This document shows positions 1 to 12,639 of a stretch of 64,000 nt of DNA, one piece after another (position 1 is the stretch's first letter; each line of letters opens with the position of its first letter). Under the pieces are notes generated by a model, which had not been told where the DNA came from, did not search any database, and saw only the letters and a list, made by a program, of their open reading frames with translations. Location of the stretch: positions 5,559,501 to 5,623,500 of the forward strand of contig WPIO01000010.1 in assembly GCA_009760855.2 (NCBI GenBank), read 5' to 3'. Source of the stretch: Cristatella mucedo (lineage: Eukaryota; Bryozoa; Phylactolaemata; Cristatellidae). The translations under genes were made by a program, and so were the position numbers.

Positions 1-479
1 TTCTTCAATTTTAGGAAGTATGTGACCAAATTTTGCTTATGCCGCAGTATGACTTACGTTTGAATAAGGGTTTCGGTATTACAAATACTACATACGTGAC
101 GTACGCAATAATTTTACTTACGTTAATTATTTCGTATGGACCGCTGAATTAATTTTCAAATCACTCAACACTGTGCAGCCTTGACGCGTTGGTTATGGCC
201 AAAGCCTATTCAAAAGAAATAGGGTCTTGACAGTTGAGCTTAATGCGGGATCATAATTTAATTTTGCTAACGTAATCTGCTAGGAAAATTGGTCGTTAGC
301 TTAAAGCGAATATAATTTTGCAAGTAGCTGCCCGAAGGGCACAATATGCAGCGGTGTTTGCATCGTCGCTAAGTAAAGTAGTCTTACTAAAGAAAATTAA
401 TGCGACTTTCACTTCATTCACAGCTTTTCGTTCACTTTAAGAAGAGCGAAGCGTAATATCCAAATAAAAAATGGAGCAT
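1..479. other. No gene recognised
   Basis: I see no long ORF, signal-peptide exon, RNA gene or repeat that I recognise in this stretch. Confidence 0.4.
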
Positions 480-600
480 CGCCCATTATTTTTCACACCC
501 ATGGTGGTAGCCAAGGTGTAAGGGGCCTGCTCTTCACTACCCAGGTCATGGTTTCGAGTTATACACTAGTCGGTGTGTCGTTGATTATTGCAAGCGGCGG
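480..600 (+). repeat. tRNA-headed SINE-like copy
   Basis: A box-A-like TGGTAGCCAAGG and a degenerate box-B-like GGTTTCGAGTT sit about 35 nt apart, followed by the AAGCGGCGGTGA stretch found in other SINE copies of this window. It is degenerate and not a functional tRNA. Confidence 0.4.
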
Positions 601-604
601 TGAC

Positions 605-1080
605 AACAATGAATAATAGTAATAATAATACAATTAATAAAGCACCCTCAGAGAACTCAATATATCTTTCTAGGCGCTTTACATTTGCCGCAAATAAAAC
701 ATGACGGGATGGTGAGCGGTATCATGCTTGATACCACATGGTTAGGGGTGAAATGCACAGGGTCAGCATTCAAGAATGTTCAGTGCCAGCATGCACAGTG
801 TCAGCACGCATAAGCACTTAACCGAAGAATCACAAGGACCACTAAATACTGTTATAAATAGGTGAGTTTTCAATTTCTTTTCAAATATGGTCAATTCAAG
901 GGATGTCGTGACGCAAGTCGGGATTTAGTTCCAGGCTTTGGGAGCATACGAACTAAAATCACGGTCTCCAAAGGATTTGAGGTTTGTACAAGGCATAGGT
1001 AAAAAGTTAGTTTCCGAAAACGCTTGGTACGATCCTTAGCCTGGTGGGCGAGTAAATCTGACGAATGCTCGCCTGCCACT
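605..1080 (-). repeat. LINE-A 3' fragment
   Basis: On the minus strand this matches the 3' end of the LINE copy at 37,355-39,580. It ends in the same GAGAGATT..GTTCTCTGAGGGTGCTTTATT block and a (TTA)n tail, seen here as AATAATAATA at the left edge. It keeps the C-terminal ORF2 region in broken form (the antisense of GCTCCCAAAGCCTGGAA). It is 5'-truncated. Confidence 0.8.
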
Positions 1081-1249
1081 ATATTAAAGAGGTTTCAAAT
1101 CAGCCCTCGCTTTTTGAGTCTGATTGAAGTGGATGTGCATTCATGTAGTGTTTAATTCTACTCAAACCGATTTGCACGATAAAGCGATTGTTCAAAACCT
1201 TGAAATCTGATGCGCGAATTTGAACCATCGATTAGTAAAGTACTCAATG

Positions 1250-2830
1250 AAATTAAATTCAAGATTCTTGCTGCCGTTTTATGGTGGGTTGAGGTGGGTT
1301 TACCGTGGATTGTCGCGTCGCGGAATTAGACGGTTATGTGGGCCACAGCACGGAACTGCATGAGATTGCATTTCCGTGATGTTAAGAAATTTCGCGATTG
1401 CACTGCAAAACAAGCAGAGTGCAATGTGCAATTAAAATTTAAGCTTTTACGCGTTCGCTTTCTGCTAAATTTGTGGTGGATTGTGTAGGGCGGTGGTAAA
1501 TTGCATTACCTAGCTGCGCAATAGAGTTTGATTGGAATGCATTGTGTGAGAAGGCGCATACTAAATTTCATATACGCTCAAAGGATGCCTATTTCTTTGT
1601 GTCAAGCCAATAGAAACTGGAGTTTCGAGTAGCCTACTTCTGTTGGGTCTGTTTTTAAAAACAGTTCAGGCCATTGAGCAGCATGAACGCAGTCTACTGC
1701 AAAAGAACGTGCACGTGCGACGCGGGCAGTTTTTTGATGCAGCTTAAACAGAGTTTCCTGAGATACGCAATCAAGACTGGAGCTTCAGACGTCCGATATC
1801 TGATCGATCTGAGAGGCGGTTTGCACTATCGACAGAGGCGGCAGCCACCAATAGCCACCAACCAAAACATTAATTATATTGCAATGCGGTTTCTCTACAT
1901 CACGGAATTTAGACTTTGCACTTTAAAATAGCTTTCTGTGTTGTGCATTAAAAATTAGAACTTTGATCGTACGATGAAGGTTTACGTGGATTCGACGCGG
2001 ATTAGAGTGTATTGTGGCATTGAGCCGGAAAATTTCTGTCGTTTTAAATGCGAGCAAGAGAAGTCCGTAGATAATGTCCTGTCATTTTTTGAGTACCCTG
2101 CCCACGTAAGCTAGCGAAATTGTAAATCTAAATTGGAGCTTCGTGCCCCTGATGTCTGGCTGATTTCTGGTGGGTTAGAGTGGATTTGGATAATAGCCCT
2201 GGCCGCTGAAGTGCATTGCATGAGATCGCCCGTGCCCAAGGCGCGACATTTTATGAATACTTGTTAGAATAATGTAGTACACAATCACAATCGGAGCTTT
2301 TCTTGTAGTTTTTTGGTCGCTTTGCGATGGATTTTAGAGGATCGCAGTAATTGCCGGAACCATTGCTGTCGGTTTCATTTCATTGCATAAGAAAGCTGGT
2401 GCGCAATAGCATAGAACTCGGTGCTACACTCGAATGATAGTGCAGAGTAAAGTCACTAAAATTAATTTGAGCTTCACGCAGTAGATTTGGCGTGGATTAA
2501 ATCAGAACGCCATAGACTGTGGTGGCGATGCGTGCCGTTGCAGCCCACTTGCACGAGAACCCGTGCGCAACATGGTGAATTAGTTGGTGAGTTTATCCGA
2601 CTGAAAGTGTATTATAATTTACACCATAATTTTGGAGCTTCGTGCTGCTAGTTTCCATTCGACGGTTGCCTGATTACAGAGAACCGGGCGTCACATGGCA
2701 GTTAGCAATAGTCCACCAGCGAAACTCGTCTGTAGTTATTAGACCAAAATCTCAGGAGGTAAGCTAGTCAGGTATATGCGAGGCAGGAAAAATAGTATCC
2801 ACGCAACTTTTGAATCTGTCAATCGTGTCA
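1250..2830 (+). repeat. Degenerate satellite-like repeat array
   Basis: About seven diverged units of roughly 130-190 bp follow each other. Each has a GGAGCTTCGTGC-like block, a GTGGATTAGAGTGGATT-like block and a TGCATTGCATGAGA-like block. The part from about 2,030 to 2,830 has a closely similar inverted copy at 20,880-21,600. There is no convincing coding capacity. An ORF at 1,674-1,931 is not supported by any motif. Confidence 0.6.
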
Positions 2831-5221
2831 ATTTAATACCAGGGTCAATGACAGTCCTTTGGGGAAATTTCCACGTTAGACGCCTTTTTCAGAGCCCGGC
2901 GAGGCATTTTCCTTGAGCTTTACCCGATGTAAACCTTTCGGGAAATGTATTCATAGATTGTACCATTGCCACTTAACTTTCTACTATACGCTGGTTCCCA
3001 CCCCCTGTTAAAAATGTACTCATTATACTAGTGGCAGGTGGCACTACTTCGTTCGAGTGATGCGTGGAAATTTTGAAACAGCTTGGTTTAATGAGCTTAC
3101 ACTTTGTATTGACCAATACTTGAATGATTATACTTGATCCTTGTCGCCATAAATGCACCCCGCGTGTTTAAGCAATTGGCGAGAGCTTTCATCATAGGAG
3201 GCTCGAAAAATTATGAACTGGGAAGGCCTTGGTTTTACCAGTAAATTAATTAAAAGCGGTGGTTGTTCGACGATGAGCTTACTTTGTTTCGCAGAAGAGC
3301 TTTCGCGGATCGCTGCAGGCAGTTAAGAATTGCAGAATGGTTTACCGCTTAAACCAGTGAACTGTAATATTGATAGCATTACGCCGTTTGTGTGGCACCC
3401 TAAACAATCTAAAACTCCATCAGGGCGCTATACAACTCGACTCAAAAATAAATACCTAAGAATTATTGTTACGTATGGTATGATGTTGAGAAAATTGTGC
3501 ATAAAAACAAGTAATTACACTTGGGATAAAATGCTGAGTACACAGTAAGACGCTCATAGCCACCGCTTGCTAGGGCCTCGGGCTAGTAACAGGTACTGAA
3601 TCGCTCACATGTGGGCACTAAAAGCACACAGTAATAAATTTTATGAACCCCTCTGCATTTATTTTGATAAACCTGGCACTAAAAAAAGTATCTATTTAAT
3701 AAAACTGAAGATGCTGCGTTTTTATGCGTGATGCACTTTTGCGAGCTGAATCTCAAAGGGATGCAATAAATCTCTGCGTTATTCCAAGAAATGAACTTAA
3801 AATACTGATGAATGAAATAGTGCGCTCAAACAAGACCAGTCTGTTTCGGACGACTAGCAGCAGTTAAAATTGCCCTCGTCCCAAGTTACTAATTAGTCTG
3901 TTATTATGAACATGTCTAAAATTGAGGGTATAGCTTGAAAACAGCAATTCAGTTGGCTGGTCTGTATGCTCTGTTTGGCTAGCTAGAGTGTCTTGCCAAC
4001 TGTATGGGCCAGACGTAGTCCGCTAAAGACATAGCCGTCATTCGTGTGATCTGCCAGCATAGCCTTGGCGGAACGACCATGATCCATCGCAAGCAAGAAG
4101 ACTCCCCGAGAGCAGTCAATTCGCTGCTGGAAGTGTCTCTTTCAAATACGATAATATTGTTCCTTCATCTTTTTTGTCTATCTATTGTTCTCCTTCTTTC
4201 CTTCCTCCATTCCTTCTCACCATCTATTAGCTCCTTCTCTCTTCCATTTTATCTCTATTGAAATTACGAGCCAAGGTAGTTGCGAGCACGCGAGCCATAA
4301 GTCCAACGATTAGTTACTACAGCTCTTTTAGCTGGCTTTCTGCAGTCGCTTCAAGATTTACGAAACCTTCTCAATATACAGATGATTCTCATCAGTTTGC
4401 ATTCACTTTCACTAAAAGTCTAGTGGATGATCCTGGCCTGAGCAGAGCATGGGAGACAAAGATTTTTTGCTCAGACATATTAATCACTGCTGCTCTGCTC
4501 CTTCATATCTCGCTGGTCAGTAGCAGAGGTATAATTTCAAGTTCTCAGCAAAACAAAATAAGCTTTATACATATTTTATTTTCTCAGATAACTATCGGCG
4601 ACAGCTGACTGTTATCTGCGAAACTGGAACTGGGTAATTTGCTTGTACAGACCTGTACTTTGCTGCGCCTTTTATGTTATCTAAATAAAGCAAATGAATA
4701 AGAAAATATATTTACATCGCCAACTAAATTAATCTCAAGAGCCTGATCCTATTTCAAGTGTTACTTAAATATGATGGTGATTTTAATTTACATTAACTCT
4801 ATTCCAAGAATTTCTTAAACACAAGGAAGAATAAAAGTTGGACTGATTGACTGAGTAGTAAGTGCTTCAGTCCATCGTATTACCTAGACCTACATCAAAT
4901 CAGCTCTTCTTGCCGAAGTAATTTCTCACTCCCCTACTTGGTTTAGTTTAATAGAAAGTCATACCAACTCTAATTCGTACTTTGCGCTGCATTTCATTAA
5001 AGCTCTTTAGATCTATTTCCTAAATTGAAAATTTGGCACTTCCTCAACCACAAACATTCAACAAACGACATCTTGCAAATCTTATTTTTTCCGCATTGCA
5101 ATAGCTCCAGGCTTTAGGATTTCGAAAGTTGTTTCAACAGTCAATATCCTGCTTGGCTGTGGAGTGTTATTCTTCTTTTATTTAAGGTGAGCAACTCATG
5201 TAAAAGAATTCGCAAATCGGT
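2831..5221. other. No gene recognised
   Basis: This is about 2.4 kb of ordinary composition. Short ORFs here lack motifs. The one at 4,046-4,261 owes its hydrophobic end to a C/T-rich stretch. Confidence 0.4.
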
Positions 5222-5508
5222 GAGGGAACATGTAATGTAATGTAATGTAATGTAATGTAATGTATCCCCGTCAGTAACTTCACAAAGTCATAAAGACCAT
5301 GTGGGTGTTACGCAGGATAGTTTTGTATAGCGCACTCACAGCCTAAGCGGCTTTCGGTACGCATTCGGTAGCCAACAGACTTCGTCTCACGCAACAAAGA
5401 GAAAGTGGGAAGCATAGCAGAGTTAGGAGAGCAGTTGAGGTAGTGAGTAGCATAGAAGTAGCAGTTCAGGACCGCTGAAAAAGATGCGCCATAGTCGGCA
5501 GTTGGAGA
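5222..5508 (-). repeat. LINE-B 3' end with (TTACA)n tail
   Basis: A second non-LTR family. The element's 3' end points left and finishes in a pentamer tail, visible on the plus strand as TGTAATGTAATG at about 5,231-5,263. The sequence closely matches 50,396-50,690 and 8,820-9,110. The copy stops abruptly at about 5,508, where another repeat begins. Confidence 0.75.
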
Positions 5509-5960
5509 GTGATTCTGCAGCTTGCGAGCTGTGGGCGGAGACCCTACGAGGGCTCAGACTGCTTAAGTAGCCGCAAGCTCATGAGCGGTAGAAGGGCAGA
5601 CGATGACTTGGCGGCTGACTCGGCAGTCCGGTCTAAATCCATGCATCGGCGGCATCTGCAGGGACATCCATCTACCGCAAACTGCCGCCAGCTGTCGGGC
5701 GGGTTCGTAACGAACACAGTGCGAAAGAACCTTGCATACATGGAATATAAGGGCTGCAGAAGGAGTACAGGGGGAAGGGAGGGCTCGATCCCTCGACACC
5801 GGCAGCCGTCTAGAGAGTGTAGACTGGGCTTGGCCGTCATGGTTTGGAGAATCAAACGGTTGGTGTTGGAGCCAGCAGGCTTGTTGCTCGGTCTCCTTTC
5901 CCAGCCCGACGACACGTCGCGTGGAAGGTTGTCACATGGCCGAGAAAAAACCTACGCATA
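5509..5960 (+). repeat. Dispersed repeat next to (TC)n
   Basis: Shared with 49,860-50,085. Matching blocks include GAGCTCATGA/CCGGT-like sequence followed by GGGCAGACGATGACT, TAGACTGGGCTTGGC, GTTGGAGCCAGCAG and CCCAGCCCGACGA. Both copies lie beside long (TC)n tracts and near LINE-B copies. The overlapping ORFs on both strands are shadows of the repeat. Confidence 0.55.
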
Positions 5961-5975
5961 AATACTTCTTTCGTG

Positions 5976-5978
<3 letters not shown>

Positions 5979-6061
<83 letters not shown>
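5979..6061 (+). repeat. (TC)n microsatellite
   Basis: An uninterrupted CT dinucleotide run of about 80 bp. The Ser-Leu (or Arg-Glu) ORFs across it are artefacts of the repeat. Confidence 0.97.
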
Positions 6062-6063
<2 letters not shown>

Positions 6064-8805
6064 ATTCAGAGATTGGTGGCCAATCCTAGTGCATATTCTG
6101 CTCGTTGTACTGTTCCAGTTAACAGGTGCTGCTGCCAAGTGGCTACTGCTGCTGCTGTACGCTGAGACTCGTACTACCAGGTGCGCACAAGAGGGAGCTC
6201 TAGCCCATCTACCATCGCATTTTGTTTACGTTTTGGCTAGAAGCATGCCGACGCTCGTGTAACGAAGTGTCACTAATCCTGACGAAAAGCTTGCTTCTTT
6301 TTGGCTCTGCATTCGTTTCCGCTTGGCCAGGTGCTTGCCGTTTTCAGCCATTAAATCCTAGATCTTCTCCCAAGCCTTCTATAGATCGAGAAATTCAGCT
6401 CTTACCTGACTTTTGTGCCTTGAAGCTTTTGCAAAACTGAAAATTATCAAACCTACCTGGTTTAATTGTTCAGCTCGAGTTTGGGATGTTATTCGCTGCA
6501 CAATTTCAGATTTCGGTAACTCAATAGTAGTTCTTTAGAAAATATGTCATTTACAAAAATATTCTTAGGAAAAAAACACCGAACTTTATTAATAATTAAT
6601 TATTAAAATAATAGGTCTTCTGAGTAATGACCTACGAGAACTGAACCTCTGTCTAAGTGCTCTACAATGCAGCAAGAGAAGTAAGAACCAAGGCATGACG
6701 TTCACATTATCATGCTATGACAATCAAGAAAAGCCACGCAAGATAAACAATGTATCTTGCATAGGCCATTACGTTAAAACGTAAAAGAGCTCACTCAGAG
6801 CTGCCAGTTTAGGAGCCACAGTTTCTATAAACAAACGTGCTGAGTTATGTACAGGTGAACCTGGAAAGTGTCGAGGTAAAAGAAAGACAGGTTCATTAGA
6901 ATGTTAAGAAAGCTATGCGTACTAGATGCCCTGGTCTTTTGTCGTGGATAAATGGAATTACAGTTAAATAGAATTGATGTCACGAGCCTTTGGCTGCCAT
7001 ACTCGTGTTTAAGTGAGCTCCGATTTCGGCAGTGTTTCTCGGCTGAAATCGGAGCCCAGATTACGGGAATACGTCAGTGAGGGATGCCAGATAAATCGAT
7101 CTTGAATTTGATGTCTGAAAACTTGAGGATTACAATAGCCTTTTCAATAAATATTTAAGAAGTGTGATTTTCCTTTAGCTTCGGAAAGTTAATAGCCGCC
7201 CAAAAGCGCGTGTCGTCGACGTAGGCTTTACCTGAATTAAGCGAGTCAGATTTGGAGTAAAGCCTTGAGAGGTCGAGAGATATGGAGAGCTTCGTTTCAT
7301 TAACAAGAAATGAAAGCGGGGATTCTGTTGGGAAATTTAATCGACCAGAAGGAGGTTGTATATCTTGAAAATAAGTGTGCCTATGAACTGATCCTGGTGT
7401 GCCTCATATTTTCTGGGTTCCGAGAACGGCCGGCAGCGATTTATTTCTCAAATTTGACATCTCAGACTGAGGTTGTACCCAACCCATTTTACCACTGATT
7501 AGTGACAACTAAGAGTGTTAAGATCAGCTCTAGTAGAATATAGTCTTCATTTATGTCAAATGCTTCTGAGATATCTAAGAGAACTACAGAACAGGCTCTG
7601 TCATGATCAGAATATGTTCAGACGTTGTGATAAACGCGAAACACAGCATCTTCCTTAGAAGGGTTAGCCCTAATCCAAATTAAAACCTGCTAAAAATATT
7701 TGATAAAGTGGTGTAATCTGTCTGGTTTCTGGCCACCATTTGTTTGCGTATCTGCCTGATTCGATAGCTAACTCGTGAAGCTTGGCAGAAAGATATGCTT
7801 GGCATGGATTCGAAATATCCTTATGAGCGCAAAGCTTCAACAAACATGAATGGCCGTACCAGATCGTCTGGAAACCAATGGCTGAAAAAGCTAAGCCAGT
7901 GGCCTAATATGATAAATAAACAGAAGTGCGGTACAAGGCAATCGCATCACCATTCTCTCGTAAATTGTACATCTTTAGGTACAAAATTCTCCGAATATTC
8001 ACAAACATGTCCCAGCTGTATCAAGAGCGTCGTTCCTATCTTGAGTTGCCTTGAAGTCGAGATTTCTAAAATAGCAGCCCGCTAAGTCAGCTGTATAGCA
8101 CAAGAGGGGAACGCGAAAGAATTGCCAGAAAAAATTTCTGCAGTTTCACTTCTATAACGTCACCGTCAGTGATGTTTATAATGCCAGGTCACAGCGGCCT
8201 TTGCTAATTCCGATATGCGAGAGAAACTCATTTTCCTTCGGATTAGCTTTTAGAACTATGCATTCAGTGAAGCTCTTTGCAAATCCAAGACATAATCAGA
8301 AACAATGGCAGTGGCGGTGTGCTTGAGCAGCCAGATTAAGACTGCCGAGATGTTTGTGTGTGTGTGTGTTTTCTGAATTTCAGTGGCTAGATACCGATCA
8401 TGTTATGATCAATCATAGGCTGCATGAAACCAGTCTTTAATTTTGCAGGCGGGCTAAGTCGGGCTGAGTTGAGCCAGAGGGTTTCAACTTAGCTGGATTA
8501 GCATTAGAGGCCTCGAGTCGAAAAGTTAAGAGGCACTACTCCTGGGTCAATTAGAATCATCGTACGCCATGACTGATCCGAGTTGCCTGCCACCCTCCAT
8601 CACCTTTGAATAGAATTAATTCTCACGTCTATGTATGGGGACTTTTATTCTCTAGGTATTTTTTGCTTCATTGCTGTCGCATTCTAAAACTGTCACCACG
8701 CTTAGGCGTATTAGTGCTCCACCAGCATCTCGTCGCTAGCTTTGGTTCAAACTTGCTGTGAGATTGCCACTGTGCAAGCTGTCTAGGTCGTGTACGGCTA
8801 CGGCT
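6062..8805. other. No gene recognised
   Basis: Apart from a small inverted repeat at 7,017-7,055 and a short (TG)n at about 8,353-8,369, I recognise nothing. ORFs such as 7,795-8,085 have no motif support. Confidence 0.4.
7017..7055. repeat. 11-bp inverted repeat (hairpin)
   Basis: Perfect arms GCTCCGATTTC (7,017-7,027) and GAAATCGGAGC (7,045-7,055) surround a 17-nt loop. It could be a decayed transposon end or chance. No flanking duplication is obvious. Confidence 0.6.
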
Positions 8806-9235
8806 ACGCTTATACTGTAATGTAATGTAATGTATCTCCGTCTGCAACTCCACAAAATCATAAAGACTATGTGGGCGTTACGAAGGAGAGGTTTGTATAG
8901 CGCATTCACAGCCTAAGTGGATTTCGGTACGCATTCGGTAGCCAACAGACTTCGTCTCACGCAACAAAGAGAAAGTGGGACGGATAGCAGAGTCAGGAGA
9001 GCAGTTGAGGCAGTGATCAGCATAGAAGTAGCAGCCCAGGACCGCTGAAAAGGATGTGCCATAGTCAGCAGTAGGAGAGTAGTTGTCGTTGCGTAAGAGT
9101 TGTGGAAACGAGTTCCACAGTCTAGGACCTGTAGAGCTAAAGCTTCTGTCGCCAACTGTCTTTAAGCGGAGGTATGGGACAGCCAATTTATTGTCCACAC
9201 AGGACCTGAGGGTGCGAATGAAATAATTGGCAGGG
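8806..9235 (-). repeat. LINE-B 3' fragment
   Basis: Minus-strand copy of the second LINE family, with its TGTAATGTAATGTAATGTA tail at about 8,816-8,835. On the minus strand it reads the conserved C-terminal ORF2 stretch RLKTVGDRSFSSTGPRLWNS, broken downstream. Confidence 0.8.
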
Positions 9236-10184
9236 AAAATTTCACCTGAGGGTTCGAACAGGCTGAAACTGAACGCAAACGCTGGCTGCTTTGACTCTCC
9301 CTGCTAGCATATTGCTGCTATTAGTAGGTATCTGCACTACGAGTAAGGAGCCTAGTGCGACTTCTCTTTTCGGGCTCGACAAGGATTCCCATTTCTGTGG
9401 TAATCTACAATCCAGTGACAAGATTATGCGTATCCTGCAGCTCCCTGGCATGGAGGACTCCAAAATTCATATGCATCTATCCATCCAGTGAGTTTCATAC
9501 TTCTACGGCGTCCATTCTTTCCCTTCTTGGAGAGGGTTCTTATTCTGGGCAACGTAATGTCTACGTGGCTTCTTCTGCGACGATTCTAATGCCTGTGCAA
9601 TCTGAGTAAGTGCAATTCGGTGACCATCTTGCACATGAATCTTGACCAACGTGTGTGCGGCAACGACTTGCTTCAGTGGCTAAATCGTTGTCTCGTAAAA
9701 GCAAACGCATTGGACTTCTCGTTTCGATTTACAGGAAATTAACTTTTCGCACAATTTCGAAATGGCGCCGGCATTTATATGCTCCTAAGAGGTGTCGGAC
9801 ACTGGAAGTTGTCTATCATACCTCACTTACTACCGTCTTATTTAATCCCAAGGTAGACAAGACACGATTGCTGAGATAATGCAATAATAAACTCGACATA
9901 TTTCACTCGACATCTCACGTGCAGTGATTGAGAGAAGTTTGCTCCTTCTTGGGTTGTGTAATAGCATTGATATCAAAGATAGTTTTTGATATCTAATAAG
10001 ATCAAGCCGAAGCTAAGGGCATTTGTCTGTCTCCAGTCAAGCGAAGTCTTGACTGTCTGCAAAGTTAAGGATTCTGGAAGTGCAATGAAGCCCAGCTCTT
10101 TGCTACGAGGGCTGCTGGAAAAATATGACGACGAGATAGCTGCAACATATACTTTGGTCAAGGCTTGCCGAAATCTGCCTCAAT
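9236..10184. other. No gene recognised
   Basis: Several short overlapping ORFs on both strands, none with a motif. The leucine-rich ORF at 9,291 begins with TTG, not ATG, so I do not treat it as a signal peptide. Confidence 0.35.
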
Positions 10185-10385
10185 TATTGCAATAACAACT
10201 ATAACAAGAATGCACTTGATAAAGCACCCTCAGAGAACTCAATCTCTTCCTAGGTGCTTTACATTTGCTGCAAAGGGAAACGCGATTGAATCTTGAGTAC
10301 TAATAATAAATAATAATTCTTGATAAACAAAATGAACACTTGGGTTAGGGGTGACATGCACAGGGTTAGCATGCAATCTCTGCTA
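10185..10385 (-). repeat. LINE-A 3' end fragment
   Basis: The 3'-terminal about 200 bp of LINE-A on the minus strand: AAAGCACCCTCAGAGAACTC followed by the TTTACATTTGCTGCAAAG block and GGTTAGGGGTGACATGCACA. Confidence 0.75.
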
Positions 10386-11200
10386 GAGCCTAATAAAGAG
10401 AAAGATCCCAGCTTTGACACCGACCAACTACAGTTGGATGGGTTACGCTTTTATTATTCCAGGCCAATGACACAAGGAATACAAGGAGGAAGGTACTTGA
10501 AAATTGCCGCGTGCAAGATCAGCCAAATTATGACTGCTAATATTTTCCTTATTCACCTTTTTTGAATTGTAGCAGCTAGAAATTGGCCATCTCGTAATAC
10601 TTTTTAGGCAGTATAAAAGCCAAAATCCTTCATTAGGCTGGTCACTCGAGTTGAGCTGAAGTTGAGCTGACTAATAAAGTTCGCTTTCTAATTCGGCAAA
10701 TATTTACAGGAATTTGGAGTCGCTAAAAAATTGAACCTTTAAATACTGTAAATACTGTAGTACATGATCTTATAATGTAACCGGCCATGTTTCATGTCGT
10801 TGCGCTCGCGCGTTTTCTGGAAAATGGGCTGCAAAAAATGCTAGCGATTCACCACAATCCATCACAAATCCAGAAGAATTCAGATTCGGAAAGCTCTGAA
10901 ATGTATTGCCTATTTCAGAAAATAATAGTCAAAGGTAGCCATTATGTTTTGAGCATTTTCGCGCACTATCTTGCAATTAATTCCGGTTGATTGCGGAGGT
11001 ATTGGCTGTACCGCTGCAGTCAATTGCACTGGACTGCAGGAAAAAACGTACAGAGCGGAGCAGAAGTTTCTTGCTATACTTCAACGATAGCTTAGTGTAG
11101 CGATGCGGCGGCTAAGCTGAATCAGCCAGATTGCGACTGACACTAGTTTTTTTTCGAGGTTCCTGAATTGTAATGGCAAAGACCCAATACACGAAAATCT
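10386..11200. other. No gene; possible satellite-like unit at 10,786-11,040
   Basis: No gene seen. At 10,786-11,040 the minus strand has GGATTTGTGATGGATTGTGG and neighbouring sequence resembling units of the 1,250-2,830 repeat, so this may be another diverged copy. Confidence 0.35.
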
Positions 11201-11202
11201 AT

Positions 11203-11499
11203 CTACCTTAGAGGCCGCATAACATCCGAAGTCATGATATAGGCACTCAGTAGTGCTTCCGGAGTTGGCATTAGCATTTGAGCTGGTCTGAGCTCTAGGC
11301 CACTGAGCCATTCGTGTACGTCAGGGCCTCCGTTGAACGGCTGCAATCTTCCATTGCTGTCAAAAAAGACTTCTTTACGCAACGGATACAGATTTGCTTT
11401 GTTGAGGTACGAGCGCTCTTTGTGACTGCCGTGTCCACTACCGGCGCCATACCGGCGTGCAATAGTACTGCGCATACAAGTCGCTAGCCGTAAATACAA
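11203..11499 (-). other. 98-aa open frame, unrecognised
   Basis: An ATG-initiated minus-strand frame with unbiased composition (for example FDSNGRLQPFNGG and ELRPAQMLMPTPEAL). Its C-terminal end CGGCCTCTAAG is followed by GTAG, which could be a splice donor. I do not recognise the protein and see no partner exon. It could be an exon, a retroelement gag remnant or chance. Confidence 0.2.
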
Positions 11500-11629
11500 G
11501 ATTCGGAGATCGCCGGTAGTCGTCGCGCGTCGGCTGAGAGGCTAGCACACCGCTGCGAGCATGCTGCGCTTGCGGCTTATTTCAGTGCTGAAGTTACGCC
11601 GTCGCACATTACGTTTGAACCACTACAGT

Positions 11630-11800
11630 ATGCAATCGAAGTCGGAGCGTCGCGCTGCCGATTTCTGGTGGATTTGCGGTGTTTTGCAGTGGATTAGGAT
11701 GGACTTGTGGTGTGTTATGGTGGATTAGGATGGATTGCGGTTGATTGAGGTGGCGGTGCAGTCCATTCGCATGAGAATGCGTGATTACAGCAGCATGAAA
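11630..11800 (+). repeat. Satellite-like repeat unit
   Basis: A single unit related to the 1,250-2,830 array: GTCGGAGCGTCGCGCTGC, then GTGGATTTGCGGTG, several GGTGGATTAGGATGGATT blocks and CATGAGAATGCGTG. The overlapping minus-strand ORF is a shadow. Confidence 0.5.
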
Positions 11801-12044
11801 TCGTGTGGGTACAGCATAAGAACTGTAAAACAGCATTCCCGGGCCTCGAGCCGAGCGGAATATTTAAAGTGCCCGGATTAAGATTAAATTCTCTTAGGGA
11901 TCTCTACCAATGAATTATTCATGTACAATGCATATCATACAAACTCTATACTCACGCTGTCTTTTTCTGGCCAACCGTTACTAAATTAGATCGGTTTGCC
12001 GAGGATTTGGGTAACTCTTTGCACCCGCGGCGATTCACAGAGTA

Positions 12045-12310
12045 TAGTAGCCATAATAATACGTTTGATATAGCACCCTCAGATAGCTCAATCTCTCTTT
12101 GGACACTCTACATTTGCTGCAAGCAAAGCATGATCGATGGCTAGTGGTAGGATGTTCAACTACAACAAGAATACAATTGTGAGGCGTGACATACACGAGG
12201 TCAGCATGTAAGTATGGTTATTGGCAGCACACACAGTGTCAGCACGCATAATCACGTAAGGGACGAATCACGTGAACCCACTGAATGCTGTGATTGGAGC
12301 TTCACTTGTA
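12045..12310 (-). repeat. LINE-A 3' fragment
   Basis: Minus-strand remnant of the LINE-A 3' end (TAGCACCCTCAGATAGCTCA, ACATTTGCTGCAAGCAAAGC, CAGTGTCAGCACGCATAA), ending near TGAATGCTGTGATTGG. Confidence 0.7.
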
Positions 12311-12639
12311 TCGGTCACTCATCATCACCAACGATTGCATGGCTAAGACTACTGTGTTCCCTGCCTCCTTTCTGTGTCCGCGTATGGAAAGCACTACAAC
12401 CTAGCAACAGGATTTCGTACAGTAGGAATGTAACAACTTTTGGCTAAGTAATGCTTTTAAAAAATGCATTTCGCACTCACTGGCGGCTTACTCCATTCGG
12501 GCTGCAATGCGGAACCTTGAGAATGAAAGCTATATTCGATTTGAATCGCAATAGATAACTCATTCACTGTTTGTTACTAGCATAGATGTAGCTGAAAGTT
12601 GAGCTAGGCCTATCTGACGTAAGCGTCGCAGTTGCCACA

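Noticed and set aside
5509..5961. Overlapping 150-aa and 123-aa ORFs on both strands
   Set aside because: They lie in a dispersed repeat that recurs at 49,860 without keeping either frame.
5979..6061. ORFs of Ser-Leu or Arg-Glu repeats here and at 48,245-48,480 and 49,512-49,605
   Set aside because: They are translations of (TC)n microsatellites on either strand, with no flanking coding evidence.
9291..9491. Possible signal-peptide ORF (leucine-rich start)
   Set aside because: The first codon is TTG, there is no ATG in frame nearby, and no matching splice donor follows.
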